From: Bacillota bacterium
GTDB taxonomy: Bacteria > Bacillota > UBA5301 > JASBVW01
NCBI GenBank assembly: GCA_029961005.1
Contig: JASBVW010000073.1
Coordinates: 1-6,962, forward strand
Length of the DNA stretch: 6,962 bases
Direction: 5' to 3'
In this document: one piece after another, positions 1-6,203 of the stretch
Layout: every line of letters starts with the position of its first letter
Numbering within the stretch: position 1 is the stretch's first letter
Notes under the pieces: generated by a model
What the model was told of the DNA's origin: nothing
The model's database searches: none
Seen by the model: only the letters and a program-made list of their open reading frames with translations
Position numbers and translations under genes: made by a program

Positions 1-13
1 CAATTGGCAATTG

Positions 14-20
14 AAGGAGG
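14..20 (+). promoter_or_regulatory. Ribosome binding site of spoVT
   Basis: AAGGAGG lies eight bases before the TTG at 29. This fixes the spoVT start at 29 rather than at the TTG at 11, which overlaps the ribosome site and would add six residues absent from known SpoVT proteins. The promoter must lie upstream of the window. Confidence 0.85.
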
Positions 21-28
21 TGCAGTCC

Positions 29-586
29 TTGAAAGCCACGGGAATAGTGAGACGCATCGACGATCTGGGCCGAGTGGTGATCCCGAAGGAAATTCGACGC
101 ACCCTCCGCATTCGCGAAGGTGATCCGCTGGAGATCTTCGTCGACCGCGAGGGCGAAGTCATCCTAAAGAAGTACTCTCCCATCGGTGAATTGGGGGATT
201 TTGCACAGGAATACGCCGACTCGTTGCACGAGGCAACGGGTCATATTGCTATTATCACGGACCGGGATGCGGTCATCGCCGTAGCCGGTGCGCCCAAGAA
301 GGAGTTGATCGACCGGTCGATCACCTCCTTGGTGGAAAGGATCATGGATGAGCGCAAAACAGTGCTCTATCCCCGCGGAGAAGCCAAACCGGGAGAGGAA
401 GTGCCGGAACTGATTGAAGGCGTAGGCCCCTTTGCTTCCCACGTGGTTTCTCCCATTATTGCCGAGGGCGATCCCATCGGGTCAGTGATCCTGGCTACCC
501 GGGACGCAAACCGGCGCATGGGCGAGTTAGAGGAAAAGCTGACCGAGACCGCTGCCGGTTTCCTGGCCAAGCAGATGGAACAGTGA
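29..586 (+). CDS. spoVT: Stage V sporulation protein T, AbrB-family regulator
   Basis: SpoVT is a DNA-binding regulator that adjusts late forespore (sigma-G) gene expression in spore formers. The product is 185 residues, against 178 in B. subtilis. Residues 1-50 form the AbrB-type swapped-hairpin DNA-binding domain, starting MKATGIVRRIDDLGRVVIPK; as I recall the B. subtilis protein, this part is almost identical. Residues from about 55 to the end fit the GAF-like ligand domain, with a conserved GDPIG turn and the ending ETAAGFLAKQMEQ. The TTG start at 29 is chosen for its ribosome site and the family N-terminus. The flippase gene follows after 18 bases, so the two are probably co-transcribed. 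Identification is firm; the effector bound by the GAF domain is not known to me. Confidence 0.97.
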   Translation: MKATGIVRRIDDLGRVVIPKEIRRTLRIREGDPLEIFVDREGEVILKKYSPIGELGDFAQEYADSLHEATGHIAIITDRDAVIAVAGAPKKELIDRSITSLVERIMDERKTVLYPRGEAKPGEEVPELIEGVGPFASHVVSPIIAEGDPIGSVILATRDANRRMGELEEKLTETAAGFLAKQMEQ

Positions 587-604
587 GTCCTCAGGGCGAA
601 AAAG

Positions 605-2248
605 ATGGGCGAGCAGGGGGTGTTGGGGGGAGCCATAACGCTCATGGGTGCGGCTGCGCTCTCCCGCGCTCTGGGAGCGGTGGCTCACATTGTTTTGCCC
701 CGCCTCATGGGCGCCGAGGCCATGGGCCTTCTGCAGATGGCTTACCCCGTCTACAGCGTGTTTTTGGCCGTGGCCCTGGCGGGGGTGCCGCTGGCCATCT
801 CCCGCCTGGTGGCGGAAGAGCTGGCGGCAGGGAGGGGGGAGAACGCCCGGCAGATCTTAAAAGTAGCTTTGCGCCTGCTTTTTACCTCCGGCCTGGGGCT
901 GGCGCTGGGCCTGTTTTGGGGAGCAGAGCCCATTGCGCGCCGGATACTGAAAGACGCGGCGGCGGCTGGAGTGTTAAAGGCCATCGCGCCGGGGCTGTTT
1001 TTTTTGCCGCTCAACGCTGGCCTGCGGGGCTACTTTCACGGCCATCAGGAGATGTTCCCCAGCGCTGCCGCCCAGGTGGTGGAACAGTGCTTGCGGGTCA
1101 CAGCCATGATCGGCCTGGCAGCCTTCTTGGCCCCTCAGGGGCGGGAGGCGGTGGCGACCGGGGCGGCTTTGGGCACCGCCGTCAGCAGCGCGGCTGGCCT
1201 GGCGGCCTTGCTCTTTTTTTACTGGTTCCGCCAGCCCCCCCGAACGCGCAGCCGCGCTGAGAGGGCAAAAGGGAAAAGTGCCCCGCTCCCTCCCGGGCAA
1301 GTGCTCGCCCGGCTGTGGAGGCTGGCCTTGCCCACTACTTTGGCTACCGTCGCCGTGCCTCTGATCAATGCCCTCGACGCCGCCATCGTACCCCGGCGCC
1401 TCCAGGAGCTCGGCTATTCACTGGAGGTTACCAGGCGCCTGTACGGCCAGCTCTCAGGCATGGCCATGGCCCTGGTCTACTTTCCGACCATCGTGACCTT
1501 GAGCCTCTCCTCCAGCTTGGTCCCGGCCGTGGCGCAGGCGGTGGCCTGGCGGGACCGGCGGCTCTTGCACCGGCGTTTTCGGGAAGCCCTGGAGATCACG
1601 TTTTTGTGGTCCGTTCCCTGCGCGGCGGGGCTCTACGTGCTGGCCGCTCCCATTGCGGCCATGCTCTTCGGCGATGCCGGACCGGCTCGCCCTTTGGTCT
1701 TTCTGGCGCCGGGCATTATCTTTCTCTGCCTCCAAGAGACGACCACAGGCCTCCTGCAGGGGTTGGGCCGGCCGCTGGAACCGGTGAAGAACTTTCTTTT
1801 GGCTTCCCTGCTCAAAGGCGCAGCCACCTACTTTCTCACCGGCTTCCCCGCGCTGGGGGTGCTGGGGGCGGCTCTGGGCACTGTACTCGGCTTCGCCGCT
1901 GCCGCCTTACTTAACCTGGCGTCCGCCCTCCGTTACGGCTCCCTTCCCCAACCGCCGGTCGGCCTGGTGCTCAGGCCGCTGACGGCGGCGGCCTTGATGG
2001 CCGCCCTGGTCCGCTCCACCTACCTGGCCCTGGAGGCGGGATGGCTTATGGCTACCGGCGTGAGCCACAACACCCTCAGCACCCTGGTTTCGATCCTGAT
2101 GGGGGCCCTGACCTATGCGGGGGCCTTGGCCGCCCTGGGCGGCCTCCCGCCCTACCTGGTCCAGGCGCTGGAGCGGATCTGGAACGGCAGGGGGAAGAGG
2201 AGTTTCTCCGGGCCCTGGCGAATGGGAAGGAAGGGGTGGTGGAGTTGA
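605..2248 (+). CDS. SpoVB/MurJ-type lipid flippase (YabM position)
   Basis: This is a 547-residue membrane protein of the MOP superfamily, which holds lipid II flippases (MurJ) and the sporulation relatives SpoVB and YabM. Family features are visible: SRALG at 20-24 followed by PRLMG at 32-36, GVPLAISRLVAE at 60-71, and PLNAGLRGYFHG at 135-146. Hydrophobic segments run through the whole length, compatible with about 14 helices. They are split by a basic loop at 209-240 (RQPPRTRSRAERAKGK) that fits a cytoplasmic linker between the two halves. The likely role is export of a peptidoglycan precursor or other polyprenyl-linked sugar. Gene order points to B. subtilis yabM, while general annotation would say spoVB, so I give no symbol. 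The ATG at 605 is the first start after an in-frame stop at 584. Its ribosome site is weak, which suggests coupling to spoVT. Confidence 0.9.
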   Translation: MGEQGVLGGAITLMGAAALSRALGAVAHIVLPRLMGAEAMGLLQMAYPVYSVFLAVALAGVPLAISRLVAEELAAGRGENARQILKVALRLLFTSGLGLALGLFWGAEPIARRILKDAAAAGVLKAIAPGLFFLPLNAGLRGYFHGHQEMFPSAAAQVVEQCLRVTAMIGLAAFLAPQGREAVATGAALGTAVSSAAGLAALLFFYWFRQPPRTRSRAERAKGKSAPLPPGQVLARLWRLALPTTLATVAVPLINALDAAIVPRRLQELGYSLEVTRRLYGQLSGMAMALVYFPTIVTLSLSSSLVPAVAQAVAWRDRRLLHRRFREALEITFLWSVPCAAGLYVLAAPIAAMLFGDAGPARPLVFLAPGIIFLCLQETTTGLLQGLGRPLEPVKNFLLASLLKGAATYFLTGFPALGVLGAALGTVLGFAAAALLNLASALRYGSLPQPPVGLVLRPLTAAALMAALVRSTYLALEAGWLMATGVSHNTLSTLVSILMGALTYAGALAALGGLPPYLVQALERIWNGRGKRSFSGPWRMGRKGWWS

Positions 2249-3837
2249 AAGGGCCCTGCATCACGGTGGTGGGGTTGGGGCCGGGGGCACCGGGGCAGAT
2301 GACGCTCGGTGCCCTCGAGGTTCTGCGCTCCGCCCGGCGGGTCATCTTGAGGACGGAGCGGCACCCGGCGGCGGAGGAGCTGCGCCGGCAGGGAATCTCC
2401 TTTGAGACCTGTGACGACCTCTACGAGCGGGCGGAGAGGTTTGAGGACGTCTACGAGGAGTTGGCCCGGCGGGTACTGACGGCTTGGGAGGAGGTGGCAC
2501 CCGAGCCCCTGGCCTACGCCGTACCGGGGCACCCGCTGGTAGGTGAGGAGTCAGTCCGGCGGCTCCTGGCTTTAGCGGCGGGGCGGGGGATCAGGGTCGA
2601 GCTGGAGCCGGGCCTGAGCTTCCTGGAGGCTGTCTACGCCCGGTTGCGCCTCGACCCTCTACAGGGGGTGGTAATCCTAGATGCTCTGGCTCCTGAGTGG
2701 CCGCCCCTTCCCCCTTCGGTGGGGCGCCTGGTGGCTCAACTGCACAGCCGCCTGGTGGCTTCAGAGGTCAAGCTCCGGCTGATGCGGGACTTCCCGGACG
2801 AGTACGGGGTCTTTCTCCTCCAGGCGGCCGGGCAGCCCGGCCGAGAGCGGGTGGAGGAGCTGCCCCTGTACCAGTTGGACCGCGTGGAGTGGCTGGACCA
2901 CGAAACCTGCCTGTACGTGCCGGGGAGCGCCGTCTCCCCTCCGGAGGGCCAGATTGAGGCGGCTCCTTCTTTTCGCTGCCCGGCTTACCGGCTTGCCCTC
3001 TACCCGCTGGATCCTTTAGTGGGGGTGATGCAGCGCCTGCGGGGCGAAGGGGGATGCCCGTGGGACCGGGCCCAGTCTCACCAGAGCTTGAAGCCCTACC
3101 TGGTGGAAGAAAGCTATGAAATTTGGGAGGCCATCGACGAGGGCGATGCGGACAAACTCTGCGAGGAGCTGGGCGATCTCCTTCTCCAGATCGTCTTTCA
3201 CGCCCAGATCGCGTCCGAAGAGCGCTCCTTTGATTTGAACGACGTGGTGGAGGGGGTGGTGGCCAAGATGATCCGCCGCCATCCCCACGTCTTCGGCGAG
3301 GCTAAGGTTTCCGGAGTGCAGGAGGTGATCGAGAACTGGGAGGAGATCAAGCGCCGCGAGAACGGGAAGGAACGCCCCTCTTTCCTGGATGGCATCCCGC
3401 TTCACCTGCCCGCCCTCTCCTATGCCCAGAAGGTGCAGCGCAAAGCGGCCCAGGTGGGTTTCGACTGGGAAAGCTTGCGCGGCGTGGTGCAGAAGGTCTG
3501 GGAGGAGGCGCGGGAAGTACAGCAGTCCTACCGCCACCTGGAGAGGCAGCGGGCCAGCGGTGCCTCCGAGGCCGCCTTGGCCGGGGCCAAGGGTCGCCTG
3601 GAAGGGGAATTCGGCGATCTGCTCTTTGCGGTGGTCAACCTGGCGCGCTTTTTAGGCGTGGACGCCGAAGCTTCCCTGCGGCGGGCCGTGCATAAGTTCC
3701 AGCACCGTTTCCGCCGCTTGGAGGAGCTGGCCCGGAGCCGCGGAAGGGGGCTCGAGGAGATGTCCCTGGCGGAGATGGACTCGCTGTGGGAAGAGGCAAA
3801 GAGGGAAGAAGGGACGGGAGAAGAGGCAGAGCCTTAA
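2245..3837 (+). CDS. mazG: MazG nucleotide pyrophosphohydrolase with N-terminal tetrapyrrole methylase-like domain
   Basis: This 530-residue protein has the YabN architecture. Residues 3 to about 225 form a tetrapyrrole (SAM-dependent) methylase-like domain, with VVGLGPG at 8-14 and VPGHPLVGE at 93-101. Residues from about 255 on hold two MazG modules. The first has CPWD at 271-274, EESYE at 288-292 and EELGD at 307-311, the metal-binding EExxE and EExxD pattern. The second has EEARE at 420-424 and GEFGD at 454-458, so one acidic residue is replaced by Gly. MazG enzymes convert NTPs to NMP and pyrophosphate and help clear non-canonical nucleotides; the methylase domain's substrate in this fusion is unknown. 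The TTG at 2245 gives a TTGA overlap with the flippase stop and follows a purine-rich run at 2225-2236. GTGs at 2236 and 2239 are alternatives. B. subtilis YabN is about 489 residues. Confidence 0.93.
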   Translation: MKGPCITVVGLGPGAPGQMTLGALEVLRSARRVILRTERHPAAEELRRQGISFETCDDLYERAERFEDVYEELARRVLTAWEEVAPEPLAYAVPGHPLVGEESVRRLLALAAGRGIRVELEPGLSFLEAVYARLRLDPLQGVVILDALAPEWPPLPPSVGRLVAQLHSRLVASEVKLRLMRDFPDEYGVFLLQAAGQPGRERVEELPLYQLDRVEWLDHETCLYVPGSAVSPPEGQIEAAPSFRCPAYRLALYPLDPLVGVMQRLRGEGGCPWDRAQSHQSLKPYLVEESYEIWEAIDEGDADKLCEELGDLLLQIVFHAQIASEERSFDLNDVVEGVVAKMIRRHPHVFGEAKVSGVQEVIENWEEIKRRENGKERPSFLDGIPLHLPALSYAQKVQRKAAQVGFDWESLRGVVQKVWEEAREVQQSYRHLERQRASGASEAALAGAKGRLEGEFGDLLFAVVNLARFLGVDAEASLRRAVHKFQHRFRRLEELARSRGRGLEEMSLAEMDSLWEEAKREEGTGEEAEP

Positions 3838-3847
3838 TCCGTGTAAA

Positions 3848-3884
3848 GGCGCCTCCCGGCCAGCGAAGATGGCCGGGAGGCGCC
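3848..3884. terminator. Bidirectional terminator between mazG and hup
   Basis: GGCGCCTCCCGGCC (3848-3861) and its exact reverse complement (3871-3884) form a perfect 14-bp GC-rich stem with a 9-base loop. On the plus strand only TCTT follows. On the minus strand TTTACAC follows. It lies ten bases after the mazG stop and 26 bases beyond the hup stop, between convergent genes, so it probably serves both. The T-runs are short, so termination may rest on the very stable stem. Confidence 0.82.
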
Positions 3885-3910
3885 TCTTGGTCACCCGGTC
3901 GAGTTGGAGC

Positions 3911-4183
3911 TTACCGCACCATTTCCTTGAGTGCCTTGCCGGCCTTGAAGGCGGGCACCCGTGCCGCAGGGATCTTAATGGGAGCACCTGTGGCAGGGTT
4001 GACGCCTTTGCGGGCGGCGCGGTTACGCACTTCGAAGGTCCCAAAGCCGATGAGCGTTACCTTATCCTTCTTAGCCAGGGCTTTGGAGATGACTTCAAAG
4101 ACTGCGTCCACTGCTTCCCCCGCGGCCTTCTTGGACATGCCTGTCTTCTCGGCAACACCGGCGATGAGTTCGGTCTTGTTCAA
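3911..4183 (-). CDS. hup: HU-family DNA-binding protein
   Basis: HU is a small nucleoid protein that bends and compacts DNA as a dimer. The product is 90 residues, the typical HU length. It starts MNKTELIAGVAEKTG and contains the HU signature from GFGTFEVRNRAARKG at 46-60 through NPATG at 62-66. Pro63 at the tip of the DNA-binding arm is present, and the C-terminus FKAGKALKEMVR is typical. The start is the TTG at 4183-4181, seven bases after a GGAGGG ribosome site on the minus strand. The same frame stays open upstream to 4618, but that part is unlike protein and sits over the SpoIID-like gene. hup converges with mazG and diverges from the SpoIID-like gene, so it is its own transcription unit. 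HU is normally made in growth, unlike most of its neighbours. Confidence 0.97.
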   Translation of the reverse strand: MNKTELIAGVAEKTGMSKKAAGEAVDAVFEVISKALAKKDKVTLIGFGTFEVRNRAARKGVNPATGAPIKIPAARVPAFKAGKALKEMVR

Positions 4184-4190
4184 ATGCCTT

Positions 4191-4198
4191 CCCTCCCC
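4191..4198 (-). promoter_or_regulatory. Ribosome binding site of hup
   Basis: On the minus strand this reads GGGGAGGG, with the GGAGGG core seven bases before the TTG start at 4183. It selects the 90-residue HU form over longer readings of the same open frame. Confidence 0.8.
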
Positions 4199-4214
4199 AC
4201 CTAAGTTTCGCTGG

Positions 4215-4220
4215 TTTATA
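4215..4220 (-). promoter_or_regulatory. Candidate -10 element for hup
   Basis: Minus-strand TATAAA lies in a local AT-rich patch 31 bases before the hup start codon, which would give a leader of roughly 25 bases. No good -35 is seen at the usual spacing (the hexamer there reads GGAATC), and there is no extended -10 TG. This is a weak call. Confidence 0.3.
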
Positions 4221-4283
4221 TTCGCGCCGCAAAGGTGGATTCCTTCTGGGTGAGGCACTTTTTGGCAAGAAGAGTGGCCGAAA

Positions 4284-4305
4284 ACCCCCTGGGAGGGGTC
4301 TTTTT
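4284..4305. terminator. Small hairpin with T-run in the hup/spoIID-like divergent region
   Basis: ACCCC (4284-4288) pairs with GGGGT (4295-4299) around a six-base loop, and CTTTTT follows on the plus strand. Read on the minus strand, the same hairpin is followed by TTT. It resembles a short intrinsic terminator or insulator, but no gene ends here on either strand. It could block leakage past the mazG terminator into the SpoIID-like gene. The stem is short. Confidence 0.35.
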
Positions 4306-4335
4306 GGGATAAACCCACCCAGAGGCGCCACACTA
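4306..4335 (+). promoter_or_regulatory. Candidate sporulation-sigma promoter of the SpoIID-like gene
   Basis: GGGATA (4306-4311), a 17-base spacer and CACACTA (4329-4335) resemble the sigma-G pattern (TGNATR, 17-18, CATNMTA). The same bases also partly fit sigma-E. Transcription would start near 4342, about 32 bases before the TTG start. Matches are partial and were found by eye, so this is suggestive only. Confidence 0.33.
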
Positions 4336-4360
4336 ATCTTGAAAAACAATGGCAAGGAGA

Positions 4361-4366
4361 GGGAGG
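4361..4366 (+). promoter_or_regulatory. Ribosome binding site of the SpoIID-like gene
   Basis: GGGAGG ends seven bases before the TTG at 4374. It supports that TTG as the start, which is followed at once by a signal-peptide-like N-terminus. Confidence 0.8.
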
Positions 4367-4373
4367 ATGTGAT

Positions 4374-5333
4374 TTGAAAAACTTTCCTTTAAAGGCTCTG
4401 GCTTCTGCTTTATCGATCGCGCTCCTGCTGATGGTTTCGGGATTGCAGTGCCCCCGGAGGGGTGAGGCCCCCGGCCGGGAGGTGGGGCGCGAGCCGGTCG
4501 TCGGCCTCAAGACGGCGGAAGGGATAAAGCGCCTCAAGATGGAGGAGTACGTAGCCGGGGTGGTGGCCGGGGAGATGAAGAGAGGTTGGCCGCTGGAGGC
4601 GTACAAGGCCCAGGCCATCGTAGCGCGCAGCTATGCGCTCAACTCCTTGACCGCCGGAGGCACCCGGCCGCTCGGAGAGAGGGCGCTCGAACCCGAGCAC
4701 GAAGAGGCGCAGGCCTATAGACCGGACCAGATCACTCCTGAGATCAGGCGGGCGGTGCAGGAGACCAGGGGGTTGGTCATGGAGTACCGCGGCGTGCCGA
4801 TCAAGGCTTATTTTCACTCCGCCAGCGGCGGGTACACGGCCAAGGCCAGCGATGCCGGCCTGGTGCCGGAGGGGAAGGAGCCGCCCTACATCAAACAGGT
4901 TCGCTCGCCGGAGGACAGGTACGCCCCGCCTGAGGTGAAGAGCTGGGAGGCCACCTTCACGAGCGCGGAGATCCTCCGGGCGCTCCGGGAGAAGCTGGGC
5001 CAGCCGGTCAAAGGGGGGCTGCGGGATATCGTGATCAGCCGGAAGGACACCTTCGGCCGGGCGGTGGACCTGACTGTGCTGCACGGAGGCGGCAGCGTCA
5101 CGGTCAAGGCCAACGACCTCCGGACCGCCTTGGATCCTGAGCGAATGCGCTCCACGGTCCTGCACCGGATCGAGGTCAAGGGCGAGCGCGTCACCGTGGC
5201 GGGTAAGGGGTTTGGCCACGGGGTGGGCCTTTCGCAGTGGGGCGCGTACGCCATGGCCAAAGAGGGTCGCAAGGCGGAGGAGATACTGCAGCACTACTTC
5301 CCCACAGTGGAGATCAAGAGGCTCTGGCGCTGA
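4374..5333 (+). CDS. SpoIID/LytB domain protein, probable lytic transglycosylase
   Basis: SpoIID-family enzymes cut glycan strands of peptidoglycan; SpoIID itself drives membrane migration during engulfment. This 319-residue protein starts with a signal peptide or single membrane anchor (basic MKNFPLK, then a hydrophobic stretch to about 24). EEYVAGVVAGEM at 57-68 contains Glu67, matching the catalytic Glu of SpoIID as I recall it (ASEM in B. subtilis), followed by KAQAIVARSYAL. HSASGG at 148-153 and GFGHGVGLSQWGAYAM at 279-294 complete the family pattern. The only Cys is Cys26. It is not in a good lipobox (GLQC), and none lies near His148. B. subtilis SpoIID is about 343 residues. Its usual locus, near murA and spoIIQ, is elsewhere, so this may be a paralogue; I therefore withhold the symbol. 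It lies 77 bases before yabP. Confidence 0.9.
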   Translation: MKNFPLKALASALSIALLLMVSGLQCPRRGEAPGREVGREPVVGLKTAEGIKRLKMEEYVAGVVAGEMKRGWPLEAYKAQAIVARSYALNSLTAGGTRPLGERALEPEHEEAQAYRPDQITPEIRRAVQETRGLVMEYRGVPIKAYFHSASGGYTAKASDAGLVPEGKEPPYIKQVRSPEDRYAPPEVKSWEATFTSAEILRALREKLGQPVKGGLRDIVISRKDTFGRAVDLTVLHGGGSVTVKANDLRTALDPERMRSTVLHRIEVKGERVTVAGKGFGHGVGLSQWGAYAMAKEGRKAEEILQHYFPTVEIKRLWR

Positions 5334-5339
5334 GGCCGA

Positions 5340-5369
5340 CATGAAACCCCGGTTTCGCACATAGCTATG
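5340..5369 (+). promoter_or_regulatory. Candidate sigma-E-like promoter and palindromes before yabP
   Basis: CATGAA (5340-5345), a 14-base gap and CATAGCTA (5360-5367) have sigma-E spacing and a partial match to its -10 (CATACAnT). The -35 is poor. The segment also holds a small hairpin, GAAAC/GTTTC (5343-5356), and the perfect palindrome CATAGCTATG (5360-5369). B. subtilis yabP and yabQ are sigma-E dependent, which makes the site plausible, but a regulator site or chance cannot be excluded. Confidence 0.28.
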
Positions 5370-5395
5370 GTAATAAACGGAGCGGAGAGCGGGCC

Positions 5396-5402
5396 GGGGA
5401 GG
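5396..5402 (+). promoter_or_regulatory. Ribosome binding site of yabP
   Basis: GGGGAGG ends eight bases before the GTG at 5411. The earlier GTG at 5402 overlaps this element and so is an unlikely start. The site decides the start in favour of 5411. Confidence 0.75.
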
Positions 5403-5410
5403 TGCTGGCT

Positions 5411-5719
5411 GTGGCGGACGAGCGAACGCGGATCGTCGATCCGCGCAACCAGGAACGGATGGAGCATCAGGTGGTGCTGAAGCAGCGGGAGGAGCTCCGC
5501 ATCGAAGGGGTTGAGAACGTGGAGAGCTTCGACGAGCAGGAGGTGGTGGTAGAGACGATAGCCGGGGGATTGGTGGTGCGCGGCAGAGAGCTGCACATCA
5601 ATCAGTTCAACCTGGATGCCGGCAGCCTGGCCATCCACGGCTACATCGAGTCGCTGGAGTACCTGGGCGAGACGCCGGGGAGAAAGGGCAAGGGGATCAT
5701 CGGGCGCCTCTTCAGGTGA
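5411..5719 (+). CDS. yabP: Sporulation protein YabP
   Basis: YabP is a small protein found only in spore formers, made in the mother cell under sigma-E in B. subtilis and needed for normal spore maturation; its biochemical role is unknown. The product is 102 residues, against about 100 in B. subtilis. It belongs to the YabP/YqfC family, rich in beta strands, with GVENVESFDEQ at 33-43, ETIAGGLVVRGRELHI at 48-63 and LAIHGYIESLEY at 73-84, and a basic C-terminus GIIGRLFR. No membrane segment or signal peptide is visible. The GTG at 5411 is preferred because of its ribosome site. yabQ follows after six bases, so the pair is co-transcribed, as is usual for these genes. Confidence 0.93.
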   Translation: MADERTRIVDPRNQERMEHQVVLKQREELRIEGVENVESFDEQEVVVETIAGGLVVRGRELHINQFNLDAGSLAIHGYIESLEYLGETPGRKGKGIIGRLFR

Positions 5720-5725
5720 GGTGAG

Positions 5726-6166
5726 ATGATGCATCCTCTGGGGGAACAGGTGATAGCCCTGGCTGCCACCGTGGCGGGAGGGATGGTGGTCGGCTTCTTC
5801 TTTGACCTCTACCGACTGGTCCGCAGCCGGTTGGCGCCGGGGCCGGTCTTCACCCAGGTAGGGGATCTTTTGTACTGGGCAGTAGCCACGGGGGCGGTCT
5901 TTTTGCTCCTTTTGGCGGGCAACCAGGGCGAGTTCCGCCTTTACGTGGTGGCCGGCCTGGGAGTGGGTCTGCTCCTTTATTTCCGGACCTTGAGCGGTCG
6001 CGTTTTGAGGGCCGGCCTTTTGTTCTTTCGCGCCTGGGGCTGGGGTTGGGAAAGGGTGAAGCGGGGCGCTCGAAGGTTGGCCCGCCCTCTCCAGCGGTGG
6101 CTCCGGGGGTGGCGGTCCGCGGCACAGAACCAGGTGCGGTGGTGGCGGCCTTGGAAGAGGGGATGA
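5726..6166 (+). CDS. yabQ: Spore cortex biosynthesis protein YabQ
   Basis: YabQ is a membrane protein needed for cortex formation in B. subtilis, made under sigma-E; its molecular action is unknown. The product is 146 residues. It has three hydrophobic segments at about 8-26, 47-64 and 72-86, and family motifs FDLYR at 26-30, DLLYW at 47-51 and GEFRLY at 68-73. The C-terminal 45 residues are very rich in Arg and Trp (for example RAWGWGWERVKRG), a basic tail likely to sit on the cytoplasmic membrane face. Two ATGs stand in tandem at 5726 and 5729 after AGGTGAGGTGAG. The second has the better spacing and would give 145 residues. yabP lies six bases upstream; a 159-base gap follows. Confidence 0.92.
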   Translation: MMHPLGEQVIALAATVAGGMVVGFFFDLYRLVRSRLAPGPVFTQVGDLLYWAVATGAVFLLLLAGNQGEFRLYVVAGLGVGLLLYFRTLSGRVLRAGLLFFRAWGWGWERVKRGARRLARPLQRWLRGWRSAAQNQVRWWRPWKRG

Positions 6167-6203
6167 GGCCCCGCCGGAGGCCTGGGGGAGGCGCGGCAGC
6201 AGG

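Noticed and set aside
1..13. CAATTGGCAATTG, two CAATTG palindromes separated by one base, just before spoVT.
   Set aside because: It is too short and too close to the window edge to assign as an operator or terminator; upstream sequence is needed.
583..1260. Long plus-strand open frame overlapping the flippase gene, with another at 1315-1914.
   Set aside because: Both are low-complexity Gly/Ala/Pro/Arg readings of a GC-rich gene whose own frame carries clear family motifs.
2041..2244. An upstream ATG would extend mazG by 68 residues.
   Set aside because: The extension lies fully inside the flippase gene, is unlike protein (Gly/Pro/Arg-rich), and precedes the natural domain start KGPCITVVGLGPG.
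4184..4618. The hup frame stays open far upstream, allowing a 235-residue product.
   Set aside because: HU proteins are about 90 residues, a strong ribosome site precedes the TTG at 4183, and the extra part overlaps the SpoIID-like gene and the divergent promoter region.
4410..5360. A 316-residue minus-strand open frame opposite the SpoIID-like gene.
   Set aside because: It is the antisense shadow of a well-supported gene, with no recognisable domain and Arg/His/Pro-rich composition.
6167..6203. GC-rich inverted segments after yabQ, such as GCCTGGGGGAGGC, as a possible terminator.
   Set aside because: No strong uninterrupted stem forms and the TTTT that follows is part of the AT-rich island, not placed at a stem end.
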